From Peptococcaceae bacterium CEB3 (GTDB lineage: Bacteria > Bacillota > Desulfitobacteriia > Desulfitobacteriales > Desulfitobacteriaceae): a DNA stretch of 44,430 bases. Numbering within the stretch: the first letter of the stretch is position 1; every line of letters begins with the position of its first letter. The notes under the pieces were generated by a model. That model was given only the letters and a program-made list of their open reading frames with translations. It did no database searches and had not been told where the DNA came from. The translations under genes were made by a program, and so were the position numbers. The stretch lies in NCBI GenBank assembly GCA_001029295.1, contig LDXJ01000035.1, positions 1 through 44,430 of the forward strand, given 5' to 3'. Positions 6,560 through 14,843 of this stretch are shown piece by piece.

Positions 6560-8883
6560 ATCATGCCTACAGTTTTAAAGAAATCAGCGGAGAAGCGCTG
6601 GCTTTGACAGGGGGCAAGGGAGCATCTCTTTGTAAAATGTTTGGTTCAGGGTTGAATGTCCCGGACGGATTTGTAATTTTAGCCAGTGCCTTTAAAGATT
6701 ATCAACTAAAGCCGGAAGCTAAAGCCGACATCGAAAAATGCCTGGCCGCTCTGCCGGACGTTCCGCTGGCCGTGCGTTCCTCGGCGCTTGCTGAGGATAG
6801 CGCGAAAACCTCCTTCGCCGGTGAGTTCGAATCGGTCTTAGATGTCCGCAAGGATTCAGTCTTTGCCGCGATCAACAGGGTTGCGGCGTCCGCCTCATCA
6901 GAGCGCGTGAGCAGGTACAGCGCTTTTCACAACATTGACGCCGCCCATGACATGGCGGTCGTAGTTCAGATCATGATCAAGGCCCAGATTTCAGGAGTTA
7001 TCTTTTCAGCCGATCCTATTACCGGCAGTCATGTTAACATGGTCGGAAATTATGTTTTCGGTGCGGGGGAATCCCTCGTATCCGGCGAGGCCAATGCCTA
7101 TTCGTTTACCATAGCCAAGCTTAAAGCTCAGTATAGCGGGGACAAGGTCTTGACCGCTTACGCCAAAGAAATGCACAAGGCAGTGGAAAAGATCGAAGGA
7201 ATTTTCGGCCGGGAGATGGATATTGAGTGGGTTATTGCCGACAAAAGGCTTTACATTGTGCAGGCGCGCCCGATTACTACCCTGGAAACGATTAATTACG
7301 ATACCTATGAGATCAATCAGAGTCTTGATGGGGACGCGCTTTGGACCAGCAATAATGTGGGCGAGGCCATCCCCGGCGTGATGAGTCCCTTTGCCTGGAG
7401 TCTGCTGCGCGAGATGGACCTGGAATGTCAGAAGGTCCCGGATTATTATATGTTTGGCAATATCTGCGGCAGGACTTATTCCAACATCAGCGTAACCATC
7501 AGCGCAATGAGGGTGCTGGGGTTTAACGTCCCCCGCGCCAAGGCCCTGATCAGCGACGCCTTCGGCCACGTCCCCGATAATCTGGAGATCCCCATCTATC
7601 CCTTCAAAACCGGGTATTTGATCAAGGAGATGTTTGTTCGCGCCCAAAAAAGCCTAAAACGCATGAGCGATTCCAAAAAACAGAAAGCCTATTACCTTGA
7701 GCATACGCCTGTTTGGTACGTGCAAACCCTTAAAGACATCGAAAAGGCCAATAGCAAAGAAGAGCTCCAGGTTCTCTGGACCGGCAACGTGCGCCCGTTT
7801 CTGTCTGCGCTCTGGTATATCTGGTTTGGCGGCGCAGGGAGTGTGACCCTGATTTCTCTCCGCAAGAAACTTGCCAAAATGGTGGGCGAGGGTGAAGCCA
7901 ATCTTCTTTGCTCGAACTTCAGCGGCCAAGGCGTGCTGGTAAGTATGCAGCCTATGCTGGGTATCGAACAAGTGATTAAAGGGAAGCTCAGCCGCGCAAA
8001 GTATCTGGAGTTCTATGGTCACCGAAGCCCGAACGAATTTGACCCGTATTATCCCTATCCGGCTGATGACCCGGATTATGTGGACAATCAGATCAAAGAG
8101 TATGCAAGCCTTGACCTGAAGCCGGAAGAGCTCCTGAAAAGGCAGAGGCAAGAATTCCAAAAAGCTAAAGATCGCTTTGCCCAGAAATACCCGAGCAAAG
8201 TAAAATGGCTGGAAAAAAGGCTGCTAAAAGTGTCCGAGGATGCCAATGCACGAGAATCCTTGCGGAACGAATTTAATAAGGTCTTCCGGGTTATGCGCCA
8301 TTTGCTCCTGAAAACAGGAGAAATCACTGCCCTTGGCGACGATGTGTTTATGATGTATTGCTTTGAAATTCCGCACTTCTTGCAGGGGGACACCTCGATG
8401 CTCAAGCATCTGCCGGATAGGCGCAATAGCTTTGAAAAATATCAGAACCTGCCCGCGTTTCCGCAATTTATCAGGGGGAGATTCAATCCCCAGGAGTGGC
8501 TTAATTCCGCAAACCGCCGTCAGGACTATTACGATCCTAACGCTGGTACGTCAAGCCCAAGCAGCGAAGGAATTAAAGGCTTTGCGGGTGCTCCGGGGAT
8601 AGTCGAGGGCAGGGTGCGTGTGCTGCACAATTTTGAGGAGGGTAAGCTTTTTCAGAAGGGCGAAATATTAGTGACCACCATGACCAATATCGGGTGGACG
8701 CCGCTTTTCCCCAAAGCCGCGGCAATCGTTACCGATTTGGGCGCACCACTGTCCCATGCGGCAATTGTGGCCCGGGAAATTGGCATCCCGGCCGTTGTCG
8801 GCACTGGCAATGCTACGGCTCTGCTGCAAACAGGGGACACTGTCATAGTCAACGGAAACACCGGGATGGTGACTAAGTCCTGA
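6556..8883 (+). CDS. PEP-synthase-like phosphotransferase, rifampin-phosphotransferase-like
   Basis: 775 residues in three parts. An ATP-grasp PPDK/PEP-synthase N-terminal domain (about 1-250) has GGKGASLCKMF, AVRSSALAEDSAKTSFAGE and GREMDIEWV..LYIVQARP. A long middle region (about 260-650) follows. The C-terminal phosphohistidine swivelling domain has DLGAPLSHAAIVAREIGIPA, with the carrier His734. Rifampin phosphotransferase has this domain order and is similar in size (somewhat longer); it moves the beta-phosphate of ATP to the drug through the His. The substrate here is unknown. It overlaps the TetR gene by four bases, and a strong terminator follows. The two split genes at 36621 and 38346 use the same chemistry. 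Confidence 0.8.
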   Translation: MNHAYSFKEISGEALALTGGKGASLCKMFGSGLNVPDGFVILASAFKDYQLKPEAKADIEKCLAALPDVPLAVRSSALAEDSAKTSFAGEFESVLDVRKDSVFAAINRVAASASSERVSRYSAFHNIDAAHDMAVVVQIMIKAQISGVIFSADPITGSHVNMVGNYVFGAGESLVSGEANAYSFTIAKLKAQYSGDKVLTAYAKEMHKAVEKIEGIFGREMDIEWVIADKRLYIVQARPITTLETINYDTYEINQSLDGDALWTSNNVGEAIPGVMSPFAWSLLREMDLECQKVPDYYMFGNICGRTYSNISVTISAMRVLGFNVPRAKALISDAFGHVPDNLEIPIYPFKTGYLIKEMFVRAQKSLKRMSDSKKQKAYYLEHTPVWYVQTLKDIEKANSKEELQVLWTGNVRPFLSALWYIWFGGAGSVTLISLRKKLAKMVGEGEANLLCSNFSGQGVLVSMQPMLGIEQVIKGKLSRAKYLEFYGHRSPNEFDPYYPYPADDPDYVDNQIKEYASLDLKPEELLKRQRQEFQKAKDRFAQKYPSKVKWLEKRLLKVSEDANARESLRNEFNKVFRVMRHLLLKTGEITALGDDVFMMYCFEIPHFLQGDTSMLKHLPDRRNSFEKYQNLPAFPQFIRGRFNPQEWLNSANRRQDYYDPNAGTSSPSSEGIKGFAGAPGIVEGRVRVLHNFEEGKLFQKGEILVTTMTNIGWTPLFPKAAAIVTDLGAPLSHAAIVAREIGIPAVVGTGNATALLQTGDTVIVNGNTGMVTKS

Positions 8884-8900
8884 ATTTTATAGTTTAGCGC

Positions 8901-8934
8901 ACCAAAGAGATGCCGGCGATGGCATCTCTTTGGT
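8901..8934 (+). terminator. Perfect 14-bp terminator hairpin after the TetR/PEP-enzyme pair
   Basis: ACCAAAGAGATGCC and its exact complement with a 6-base loop, starting 18 bases after the stop codon. The tail is CTCCTC, not a T run, but position and strength support termination. Confidence 0.65.
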
Positions 8935-9063
8935 CTCCTCAAGGCACGTTGAAATGGTAACATGTCTCGTAAATAAGAACAGCTGAGACCCGCTCCCAAC
9001 CTCTCACGTGGTCGGGGATTTGGGTACGGCATGGGATTATATCAGGAATGGGAACTTTCTAAC

Positions 9064-9306
9064 TCACCATTGTCTTTCCTTTCCCATCATGTCAGTTGTA
9101 CCTTGGGGGTAAAGAACATTATAGTGATCCATCGCAGGGTTGGGATTATTGTTAGTGGGCTTCGAGAAGACCATTTCAACTTTAAACTCCGATCCTGCCG
9201 TATAGCCGATAATTTCTTGGTCGTTAAATGTCGTGTCATACGCTGGGGTCCCTAAGACCTCTTTAACTTTATTTAGAGTTATGCTTTTTAGTCGGCTGTC
9301 ATAATT
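9064..9306 (-). pseudogene. C-terminal remnant of a second YjgB-family gene
   Basis: The minus strand reads without a stop from 9306 to a TGA at 9064: DSRLKSITLNKVKEVLGTPA, then DTTFNDQEIIGYTAGSEFKV and NPNPAMDHYNVLYPQG. It aligns with the last 80 residues of the lipoprotein at 1770-2552 but is clearly diverged, so it is a paralogue and not a recent copy. The N-terminal part is gone: the remnant ends exactly where direct-repeat copy B begins (9307). This marks the breakpoint of the duplication. Confidence 0.85.
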
Positions 9307-9644
9307 AATCTTTCAAAGCAGGAAATAGAGGAGGCATGGCGAATGAATGAATGATTGAGGGGAGTCACTTGTGTGCAATAGATTGTCCGGTGGGCATGAT
9401 ATACTGTGTTCGGGAAGAGAAAGATTCCGGCATGATGTCATATCTAGGGGCACCGGGAGGGTAATCACTCGCCAGTTGAGCCTTGCTAGTTCAAGAAGCC
9501 GCCCTGATGAAACCTAGCCAGCAGTCGAGTACCGAGTGTTGCGTGTTGGGGTGGGGTCAACGGAGGCGACCCTGCTGCACGGAGAGCGGTGGAGTGGTGG
9601 GTTAAAGGAACTGCTCTTTGATGTATTGAGAGAGGAGGATAAGT

Positions 9645-10238
9645 ATGCAACAGAGGAAAGTCGGGATATTACTTTTCAATGAGGTTGAGGTGTTGGATTT
9701 CGCTGGGCCTTTTGAAGTATTTTCTTTAACAACTTACCCTGGGACTGATATGAAACCTTTTGAAGTGAGAACAATTGCCCAAACAAAGGAAATTATTAAT
9801 ACAAGGAACGGACTTCAGGTTATGCCTTATTTTAGTTTTGCAGATAATCCCAGCTTCGATATAGTAGTTATTCCCGGCGGGTATGGAGCCGAGGAAATTG
9901 AAATTCATAATGATACTGTGCTTAGTTGGATCAAGGAGCAAATGAGTAAGGTGGGTTTAATGACGTCTGTTTGCACAGGAGCGTTTTTACTTGCAAAAGC
10001 AGGATTGTTAGAAGGTAAGAAGGCTACAACACATTGGATGGATATTGACAGGCTAGCCAATGAGTTTGATGTTACCGTGCAACGGGGTGCTAAATATGTT
10101 GATGAAGGTTCAATAATGACTTCCGGCGGAATATCCGCCGGGATTGACCTGTCCTTTTATATCGTTAAAAAGTTATTGGGAGAAGAGGTCGCACGAACCA
10201 CAGCAAAGAGAATGGAATATGATATAGATTTTCAATGA
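9645..10238 (+). CDS. DJ-1/PfpI-family protein, copy B
   Basis: 197 residues, differing from the copy at 4437 only at two positions near the C-terminus (Leu to Phe in DLSxYIV, Asn to Asp in YxIDFQ). Cys110 in SVCTGAFLL and His130 in ATTHW are kept, as are the ribosome binding site and leader. Most of the six base differences are silent, so both copies appear to be under selection or very young. Confidence 0.85.
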   Translation: MQQRKVGILLFNEVEVLDFAGPFEVFSLTTYPGTDMKPFEVRTIAQTKEIINTRNGLQVMPYFSFADNPSFDIVVIPGGYGAEEIEIHNDTVLSWIKEQMSKVGLMTSVCTGAFLLAKAGLLEGKKATTHWMDIDRLANEFDVTVQRGAKYVDEGSIMTSGGISAGIDLSFYIVKKLLGEEVARTTAKRMEYDIDFQ

Positions 10239-10271
10239 AATGGTGGTTTGTACAGATGGTCATAAATAATC

Positions 10272-10437
10272 ACCCCGCCGGTTGTGCCTTGCTAATTTTA
10301 AGATTTCGCCCTGATACCTAGCCAGAAGTCAATACCGAAGCGCCCGGTACGGGAAATTAGCACTCGGGGTGGGGTCACCGAACGGTGGCCCCTCTAGCTC
10401 TAGCCAGAGAGCGTTGGGGATGCCGGGAAGGAAATCA
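10272..10437 (+). repeat. Structured intergenic repeat, fullest form
   Basis: All blocks are present: TGTGCCTTGCTAATTTTAAG, TACCTAGCCAGAAGTCAATA, GCGCCCGGTACGGGAAATTA, the GGGGTCACC/GGTGGCCCC hairpin and GCGTTGGGGATGCCGGG. It lies between PfpI copy B and the membrane gene. Confidence 0.7.
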
Positions 10438-10529
10438 ATCCGTCAGTGTGTGAACATTATAACGGGCAACATCTGGACACTTCATAAATAGAATATCACC
10501 AAGCCGGAAGCATTGGGGGAGTTGATAGT

Positions 10530-10877
10530 ATGCCAACCTTTATTGCCTTTGGGTCACTTGGTGTAGCGTTACTTACATTTCTCTTGGGAATATTGCATAA
10601 TCCAAAGTGGTACTATATTTCCGCATTAATGATGTATATTTTCAGCTTCATGACCGGATTTTCAATTGGCTATTATGTGCTCAGCGTAACTTTCGCCCTG
10701 CTTGCACTTGCTCTGGCCCATTCAATAGTCAAGGTTAACCGGAACTTGTGGAATGTTCTGCTGTCCGTCGTTGCTCTTATAGTTGGATATGTCTTTTGGC
10801 TAATGATAATTTCATATGTACCATATTCACAGTTCTATTGGCCGATTGCCATTATTCTTCGTCTGTTTGGATTGTAA
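10530..10877 (+). CDS. Small four-helix membrane protein, copy B
   Basis: 115 residues, identical to the protein at 5228 except for Ser in place of Pro in MIIxYVPY. It has the same upstream GGGGGAG site and flanking repeats. Function unknown. Its presence beside the PfpI gene in both copies reflects the block duplication and does not prove that the two act together. Confidence 0.6.
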   Translation: MPTFIAFGSLGVALLTFLLGILHNPKWYYISALMMYIFSFMTGFSIGYYVLSVTFALLALALAHSIVKVNRNLWNVLLSVVALIVGYVFWLMIISYVPYSQFYWPIAIILRLFGL

Positions 10878-10898
10878 ATTTTGGTCACCCCACTACTT

Positions 10899-11037
10899 GC
10901 GCCTTGCTAAGCTCAAGAAGCCGTCCCGATAAAGCCTAGCCAGAAGTCAAGGCCGAAGAGCCCGGTGCGGGGAATTTGCAGTGGGGGTGGGGTCGGCGGA
11001 TGGTGGTTCTTCTAGCCGAAGAGAGTTGGGGTGGCGT
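10899..11037 (+). repeat. Structured intergenic repeat after membrane gene B
   Basis: Matches 5596-5678 almost base for base up to GGAATTTGCA, then differs (GTGGGGGTGGGGTCGGCGG), ending CCGAAGAGAGTTGGGG. The whole gap from 10878 to 11434 contains no gene that I can support. Confidence 0.65.
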
Positions 11038-11310
11038 GGGTGCATGTTTCGGCCTCATCCGGACACTGCCGGGCGCCAATTCCGTCAGGTTTAACGAGCG
11101 CCAGGGAATTGTCTGTCGCACAGCAAAATAGGTACTAAAAGTTGCGAGAGGTAAAGGTAGGGAAGGCCCCTTGAACATGGTAGAAATGAAACTTACCTGG
11201 TGGAATATGAGCTGTGGGTGAAGGGGACGCTGCTTCGTTGGGTATCATGGGCGAAGAGTTAGTGTGTGGGCGGCGAACACCGCTGAGGTAAAATCTACCT
11301 ACACTCGAAT

Positions 11311-11345
11311 TCCGTGAGCTGGTAGGGGTGAAACTTCCCTGCTAG
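11311..11345 (+). ncRNA. Group II intron domain-I-like fragment
   Basis: TCCGTGAGCTG followed by GTAGGGGTGAAACTTCCCTG. The second part can form the short GGGG/TCCC hairpin found near the 5' end of group IIC introns (compare AGGGUGAGAGUCCC in the Oceanobacillus intron, from memory). The same text recurs at 24451-24507. No reverse-transcriptase gene is near. Confidence 0.35.
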
Positions 11346-11434
11346 GCTCGCCCTGTGGTTGATGGGGGCGGGGGTTTGGTGAGGTTTGTAGAAAGCTAGA
11401 CCGCGACTTTAGTATTGGTTTGGGGAGTGTGTTT

Positions 11435-12034
11435 ATGGAAATTGAGAAAGAAGAATTAGAGGGTTTGATATTCAGTCCAGTAACTCCTGGACATTGGCAC
11501 CATTTTCAAACACTGTTCGGTCAAAATGGCGCTGATGGCGGCTGCTGGTGTATGTGGTGGAGACTACCAGAAAAGCAGTTTGAAGAGCAAGCGGGTGAAG
11601 TAAATAAGGCTGCAATGAAGGGACTTATCGAATCCGGTGAAGTGCCGGGGATTCTAGCGTTCAGTAGTAGGGAACCTATTGCTTGGTGTTCGGTTGGTCC
11701 GAGGGAAGTATTCCCGGCACTTCATAGATATTGGGAACTCGATAAAGCCTTGGACAAAAAGACCTGGTCAATTGTTTGTTTCTTTGTGGAGGAGAAATTC
11801 AGGCATAGAGGGTTAATGAAAGCATTAATGCAAAAGGCAATAGAGTATGCTTTATCGCAGGGGGCGGAGATCATCGAAGGCTATCCAATCGAACCACAAA
11901 ATGAAATGACAGGATTCGGAGGTTTTACCGGGATTGCGTCGGTTTACAAATCATTTGGGTTTACTGAGAATGGAAGAAATGCCCGGAACGAGATCCTCAT
12001 GAGATATTCACGCGAGAAGACCAATTTTGTATAG
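11435..12034 (+). CDS. GNAT-family acetyltransferase with GGCWCM motif
   Basis: 199 residues from the ATG at 11435, chosen over a TTG at 11420 because GGGGAG at about 11422 is then well spaced. The N-terminal third has DGGCWCMWWRLPEKQFE, a cysteine motif typical of one GNAT subgroup. The GNAT core follows with WSIVCFFVEEKFRHRGLMKA (acetyl-CoA pyrophosphate loop) and an EGYP motif. A related but clearly different gene with the same motif lies at 18970. The acceptor substrate is unknown. It is a single-gene unit in the plus-strand array. Confidence 0.8.
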   Translation: MEIEKEELEGLIFSPVTPGHWHHFQTLFGQNGADGGCWCMWWRLPEKQFEEQAGEVNKAAMKGLIESGEVPGILAFSSREPIAWCSVGPREVFPALHRYWELDKALDKKTWSIVCFFVEEKFRHRGLMKALMQKAIEYALSQGAEIIEGYPIEPQNEMTGFGGFTGIASVYKSFGFTENGRNARNEILMRYSREKTNFV

Positions 12035-12169
12035 CCAGCATATTCCCAGTCCATACTTGCACGTCGCCACATTGTTAACCCGTGCCTGGGTGAAGTCCAG
12101 GTGAACTAACTGAAGTATTAAGATGGGTTTACAGTACCCTGGCAAAACGTGTAATATTAGGAGGATGTC

Positions 12170-12612
12170 GTGTATTTGGTTAGCGCTTGCCTTGCAGGAA
12201 TCAATTGTAGATATGATGGCAAAAGTACAATAGATTTGAAGTTAGAAGAGCTGGTTAGAAACGGAAAGGCTATTGCAATATGCCCTGAAGTGATCGCTGG
12301 TCTAAAAATTCCGAGAGATAGTTGAAAATCATAGCGACTAATGATGGCGAGAAAAAGGTTATCAGCAAAGCGAAGAAAGATCTCACGGAAGCTTTTACGG
12401 ATGGAGCACAGAAAACATTGGACATCGCTAAAACCATTGGTATAAAAACTGCCATATTAAAATCGAGGAGTCCTTCTTGCGGATGTGGTCAGGTGTACGA
12501 TGGGAAGTTTAACGGAACCTTGATAAAGGGTAATGGCATTACTGCTGGCTTGCTCTTGGACAACGGTATTAAGGTTTATACCGAAGAAAACTCTAAAGAG
12601 GTATTTTTTTGA
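12170..12612 (+). pseudogene. DUF523 family protein, broken by one frameshift
   Basis: A GTG at 12170 after AGGAGG opens the family N-terminus (YLVSACLAGINCRYDGK, ICPEVIAGLKIPRDS) and meets a TGA at about 12322. The rest continues in another frame: IIATNDGEKKV, ILKSRSPSCGCGQVYDGKF and GITAGLLLDNGIKVYTEE, ending at 12612. The frame offset fits one lost base in what should read RDSCEI. Cys residues of the SCGCG motif are intact. DUF523 proteins are small cysteine-containing proteins of unknown role. The break may be genuine or a sequence error; the CGGC-domain gene starts 50 bases later. Confidence 0.8.
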
Positions 12613-12662
12613 AAATTCGGGTGCCCAAATATAGGAATAGAAAAAAGGAGGGGAAGAGCAAA

Positions 12663-13094
12663 ATGGCAAGAATAGGAATTTTAACATGTTCCAATGCGAC
12701 CCAGGATCTGGGGTGCTCATCGGTTAGTTGCCTTCACGATCTAAGAAAAAGAAAAGGGGCTTTTGAACGATATTCCGATGACGAAAAGCTGGACTTGATC
12801 GGAATTATTAACTGCGCAGGATGTCCTACCTTAGCGGGGCCGGATAAATTACTGGGGAGGATTCGAGCTTTAACGGAGTTTCGTCTAGATACTATCCACT
12901 TTACATACTGTATGGATGTCTTATGTCCTTTTAAAGCTAAATACAAAGCATTGCTAGAAGAACATTTTCCAAATATCGAGATTATTGTCGGAACTCATGA
13001 GTCTCATGTGACTAACGAGCAATTTAGAGAAGATGTGAAGGGATTATTTTGTCAGTCCAAGCGAAGTATGGTTGATGTCATAAAAGGCAGATGA
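12663..13094 (+). CDS. CGGC-domain (metal-binding) protein
   Basis: 143 residues from the ATG at 12663, which follows AAAAGGAGGGG; the longer in-frame start at 12609 would put the ribosome binding site inside the gene. It reads ARIGILTCSNATQDLGCSSV, then IGIINCAGCPTLAGPDKLL and YCMDVLCPFKAKY. This is the CGGC domain family, here with CAGC at the signature position. Conserved Cys pairs suggest a metal or iron-sulfur site. The family has no assigned activity. It directly follows the DUF523 gene, another Cys-rich small protein, and may form an operon with it. Confidence 0.8.
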   Translation: MARIGILTCSNATQDLGCSSVSCLHDLRKRKGAFERYSDDEKLDLIGIINCAGCPTLAGPDKLLGRIRALTEFRLDTIHFTYCMDVLCPFKAKYKALLEEHFPNIEIIVGTHESHVTNEQFREDVKGLFCQSKRSMVDVIKGR

Positions 13095-13179
13095 GCCTAT
13101 AGCCCTCGTCAGGTTCCTCCCCAAAAGGCACTCGAATTTAAGCCATCTTGTGCCGGCCTATTTCAGACACACCCCCGAG

Positions 13180-13210
13180 GGTAAATTAGCCGCCGGGAGC
13201 ATTGGAGCAA
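13180..13210 (+). repeat. Short structured-repeat fragment
   Basis: GGTAAATTAGCCGCCGGGAG followed by CATTGGAG. The same end block occurs at 19651-19680 and 23400-23426. It lies upstream of the membrane gene at 13344; the rest of the gap (13095-13343) shows no gene. Confidence 0.55.
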
Positions 13211-13343
13211 GTAAGCGGAAGGGTGCAATGGTGACTGGGGAAGAGCGAATTTCGCGTGCTGGGTCTATGCGAGGGTTGTTGGGTTAGGGGTGGGATATAC
13301 GAGTCGCGCTTTAAATGCTCGGCGAGTAGCTGGTTAACAAAGG

Positions 13344-13712
13344 TTGGTGTTTGTGTTGAGAAATAAAATTTTATTAAAAGAAGGATTATTACTACTGATT
13401 GAGATGCTGGTCATTGCCTTTTTCAGTTATTATGCAACTCGACCTGAAAATAATGATATCCATGAAAAGGGCTTAGGAGTTACATTATTGCTACTCTTTG
13501 TAATTTGTCCACTACTGTCATTTTTATTGGGGATGTTGACAGAGAAATCGAGAATTTTAGCATGGATTAACGCGATATTGTTAACGATATTGTACTTGGG
13601 ACTATTTACGTATTTCTATAATTATACGACGTATTTCTATATTCCCTTCTATTTGATGTTTTATGTCATTGGGTTAATCTTAAGAAGAATTTCACTCAGA
13701 AGGATATCATAA
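13344..13712 (+). CDS. Small four-helix membrane protein
   Basis: About 120 residues with four hydrophobic segments: LLLIEMLVIAFFSYYA, VTLLLLFVICPLLSFLLG, ILAWINAILLTILYLGLF and a Tyr/Phe-rich last helix. The C-terminus is basic (RRISLRRIS). Start is uncertain among TTG 13344, GTG 13347 and GTG 13353; AAAGG lies just before. No family recognised. It resembles the proteins at 5228/10530 in size and helix number but not in sequence. Confidence 0.55.
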   Translation: MVFVLRNKILLKEGLLLLIEMLVIAFFSYYATRPENNDIHEKGLGVTLLLLFVICPLLSFLLGMLTEKSRILAWINAILLTILYLGLFTYFYNYTTYFYIPFYLMFYVIGLILRRISLRRIS

Positions 13713-13736
13713 ATGCATAAAGAGGATAGTATCCGG

Positions 13737-14060
13737 TCGGGGGTAAGTTATAGACATCATCGTAACTTAATGCTCCGAAAGAACCGTTCTGCCCTTACAT
13801 TGTCTAAAGCCTGGCCTTTGCCATCCATTGAAATCCGGATACCCTTCTCTTCGAGTAACTTGATATAGTCAGGATTCGTGAAATGGCTGCCTTGATCGCT
13901 GTTCATGGTGTCCGGCTTGCAGCGGCTAAAGGCTCGCTTCAGACATGTCATGACAAAGCCCTTTTCCAGTGTGCTCGACAGTTCATAATCCACAATGCAC
14001 CTGCTATACCAATCTATAATAATGAAGAGAAACATGAATCCTTTGGGCATGATATACTGT
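13737..14060 (-). pseudogene. IS3-family transposase (orfB) remnant
   Basis: Minus-strand text MPKGFMFLFIIIDWYSRC, TLEKGFVMTCLKRAFSRC, NSDQGSHFTNPDYIKLLEEK and VRAERFFRSIK is the middle and end of an IS3/IS150-type integrase core. The second catalytic Asp (SDQG) and the Glu (AERFF) are present; the first Asp and everything before MPKG are lost. One extra T near 13767 shifts the frame, after which KYDDVY can be read. No inverted repeats or orfA are present, so it cannot move by itself. Confidence 0.85.
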
Positions 14061-14185
14061 GTTCGGGAAGAGAAAGATTCCGGCATGATGTCATATCTGG
14101 GGGCGCCGGGAGGGTAATCACCCGCCAGTTGCGCCTTTCGCCCTGCTTGCACTTGCTCTGGCCCGTTCAATAGTCAAGGTTAACC
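14045..14185 (+). repeat. Chimeric repeat: IS3-side fragment fused to a piece of the 115-residue gene
   Basis: Positions 14045-14137 match the block inside both large repeats (4184-4277 and 9390-9485; GGGCATGATATACTGTGTTC and following). At 14135 the match switches to codons of the 115-residue membrane gene (CTTTCGCCCTGCTTGCACTT, up to GTTAACC at 14185). The junction shares only CCTT/CTTT, as in a micro-homology join. Confidence 0.85.
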
Positions 14186-14237
14186 ATAACTTTGCTATTA
14201 CTACAAAACTTGAAATTTAGAAGGGGGTTAAACATAG

Positions 14238-14363
14238 ATGTCCGTTTTTGGATATATAGGCCCGCTCACTGCAATTGGAATGCTTTTAATTTCTGGTGTA
14301 ATTAAAATTTTAATTCCAGTTATTTTGGTTATTTACATTCTGAGGAAATTTATAAAAAGATAA
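14238..14363 (+). CDS. 41-residue membrane peptide
   Basis: ATG at 14238 after AAGGGGG. The product starts MSVFGYIGPLTAIGMLLIS, has one or two hydrophobic stretches (about 6-33) and ends RKFIKR. The composition is that of a small membrane protein and the ribosome binding site is strong. No family recognised. It follows immediately the chimeric repeat. Confidence 0.45.
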   Translation: MSVFGYIGPLTAIGMLLISGVIKILIPVILVIYILRKFIKR

Positions 14364-14591
14364 GGTTTGCTCTCGGAGTCTGAAAAACCTTAGCCTTGAA
14401 ACCTTATACTGCTAATTATTCTTAGCATGTACCATTATCTTACTCCCAATTGAACTTCTACAAATTTTATTAACGACTAATCGAATTGAGCCTCCGTTTC
14501 TGTTATCATTGAGATGGTATATGTTAATTAGCTTCGTGTTGTTCTCTCTCGGTACAAACTTTCCCTTATTTCAGTCGCGCTCCCGATAGGA

Positions 14592-14650
14592 AATAACCCC
14601 GCCGCTTGCGCCTTGCTGAGTTTAAGAATTTGTCTTGATAAAACATTTAA
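14592..14650 (+). repeat. Partial structured repeat in a gene-free stretch
   Basis: CCCCGCCGCTTGCGCCTTGC, then TGAGTTTAAGAATTTGTCTT, matches the 5' half of the structured repeat (compare 10272 and 5596) without the CCCGG hairpin. The stretch 14364-14843 has no convincing gene. Confidence 0.5.
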
Positions 14651-14843
14651 GTACCATGGCTTGCGTGCCCTTGCTTTTGGGACCTTGATGCGTCCGAGAT
14701 GTATACCCCTTTGTCGCACTCGGCAGCTTTCCTGAATTGGGATCTTGGCGGATGGGGTAAGGCAGGGAATTCAAAAAACTCTTCTGCTGGTGAACGACAA
14801 CTGAAGTTTAGCGTAACGGGCATAATAATGTCCAACGGTCGAT

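Larger units (their letters stand above)
9307..10980 (+). repeat. Large direct repeat, copy B
   Basis: Second copy of the segment at 4103-5678. It has four extra bases near its start (an additional GAAT unit) and about 95 extra bases between its two genes. Copies A and B flank the TetR/PEP-enzyme pair in the same orientation, about 5.2 kb apart from start to start. Confidence 0.9.

Noticed and set aside
14528-14719. 63-residue minus-strand frame
   Set aside because: Basic low-information sequence over a partial structured repeat; no start signals.
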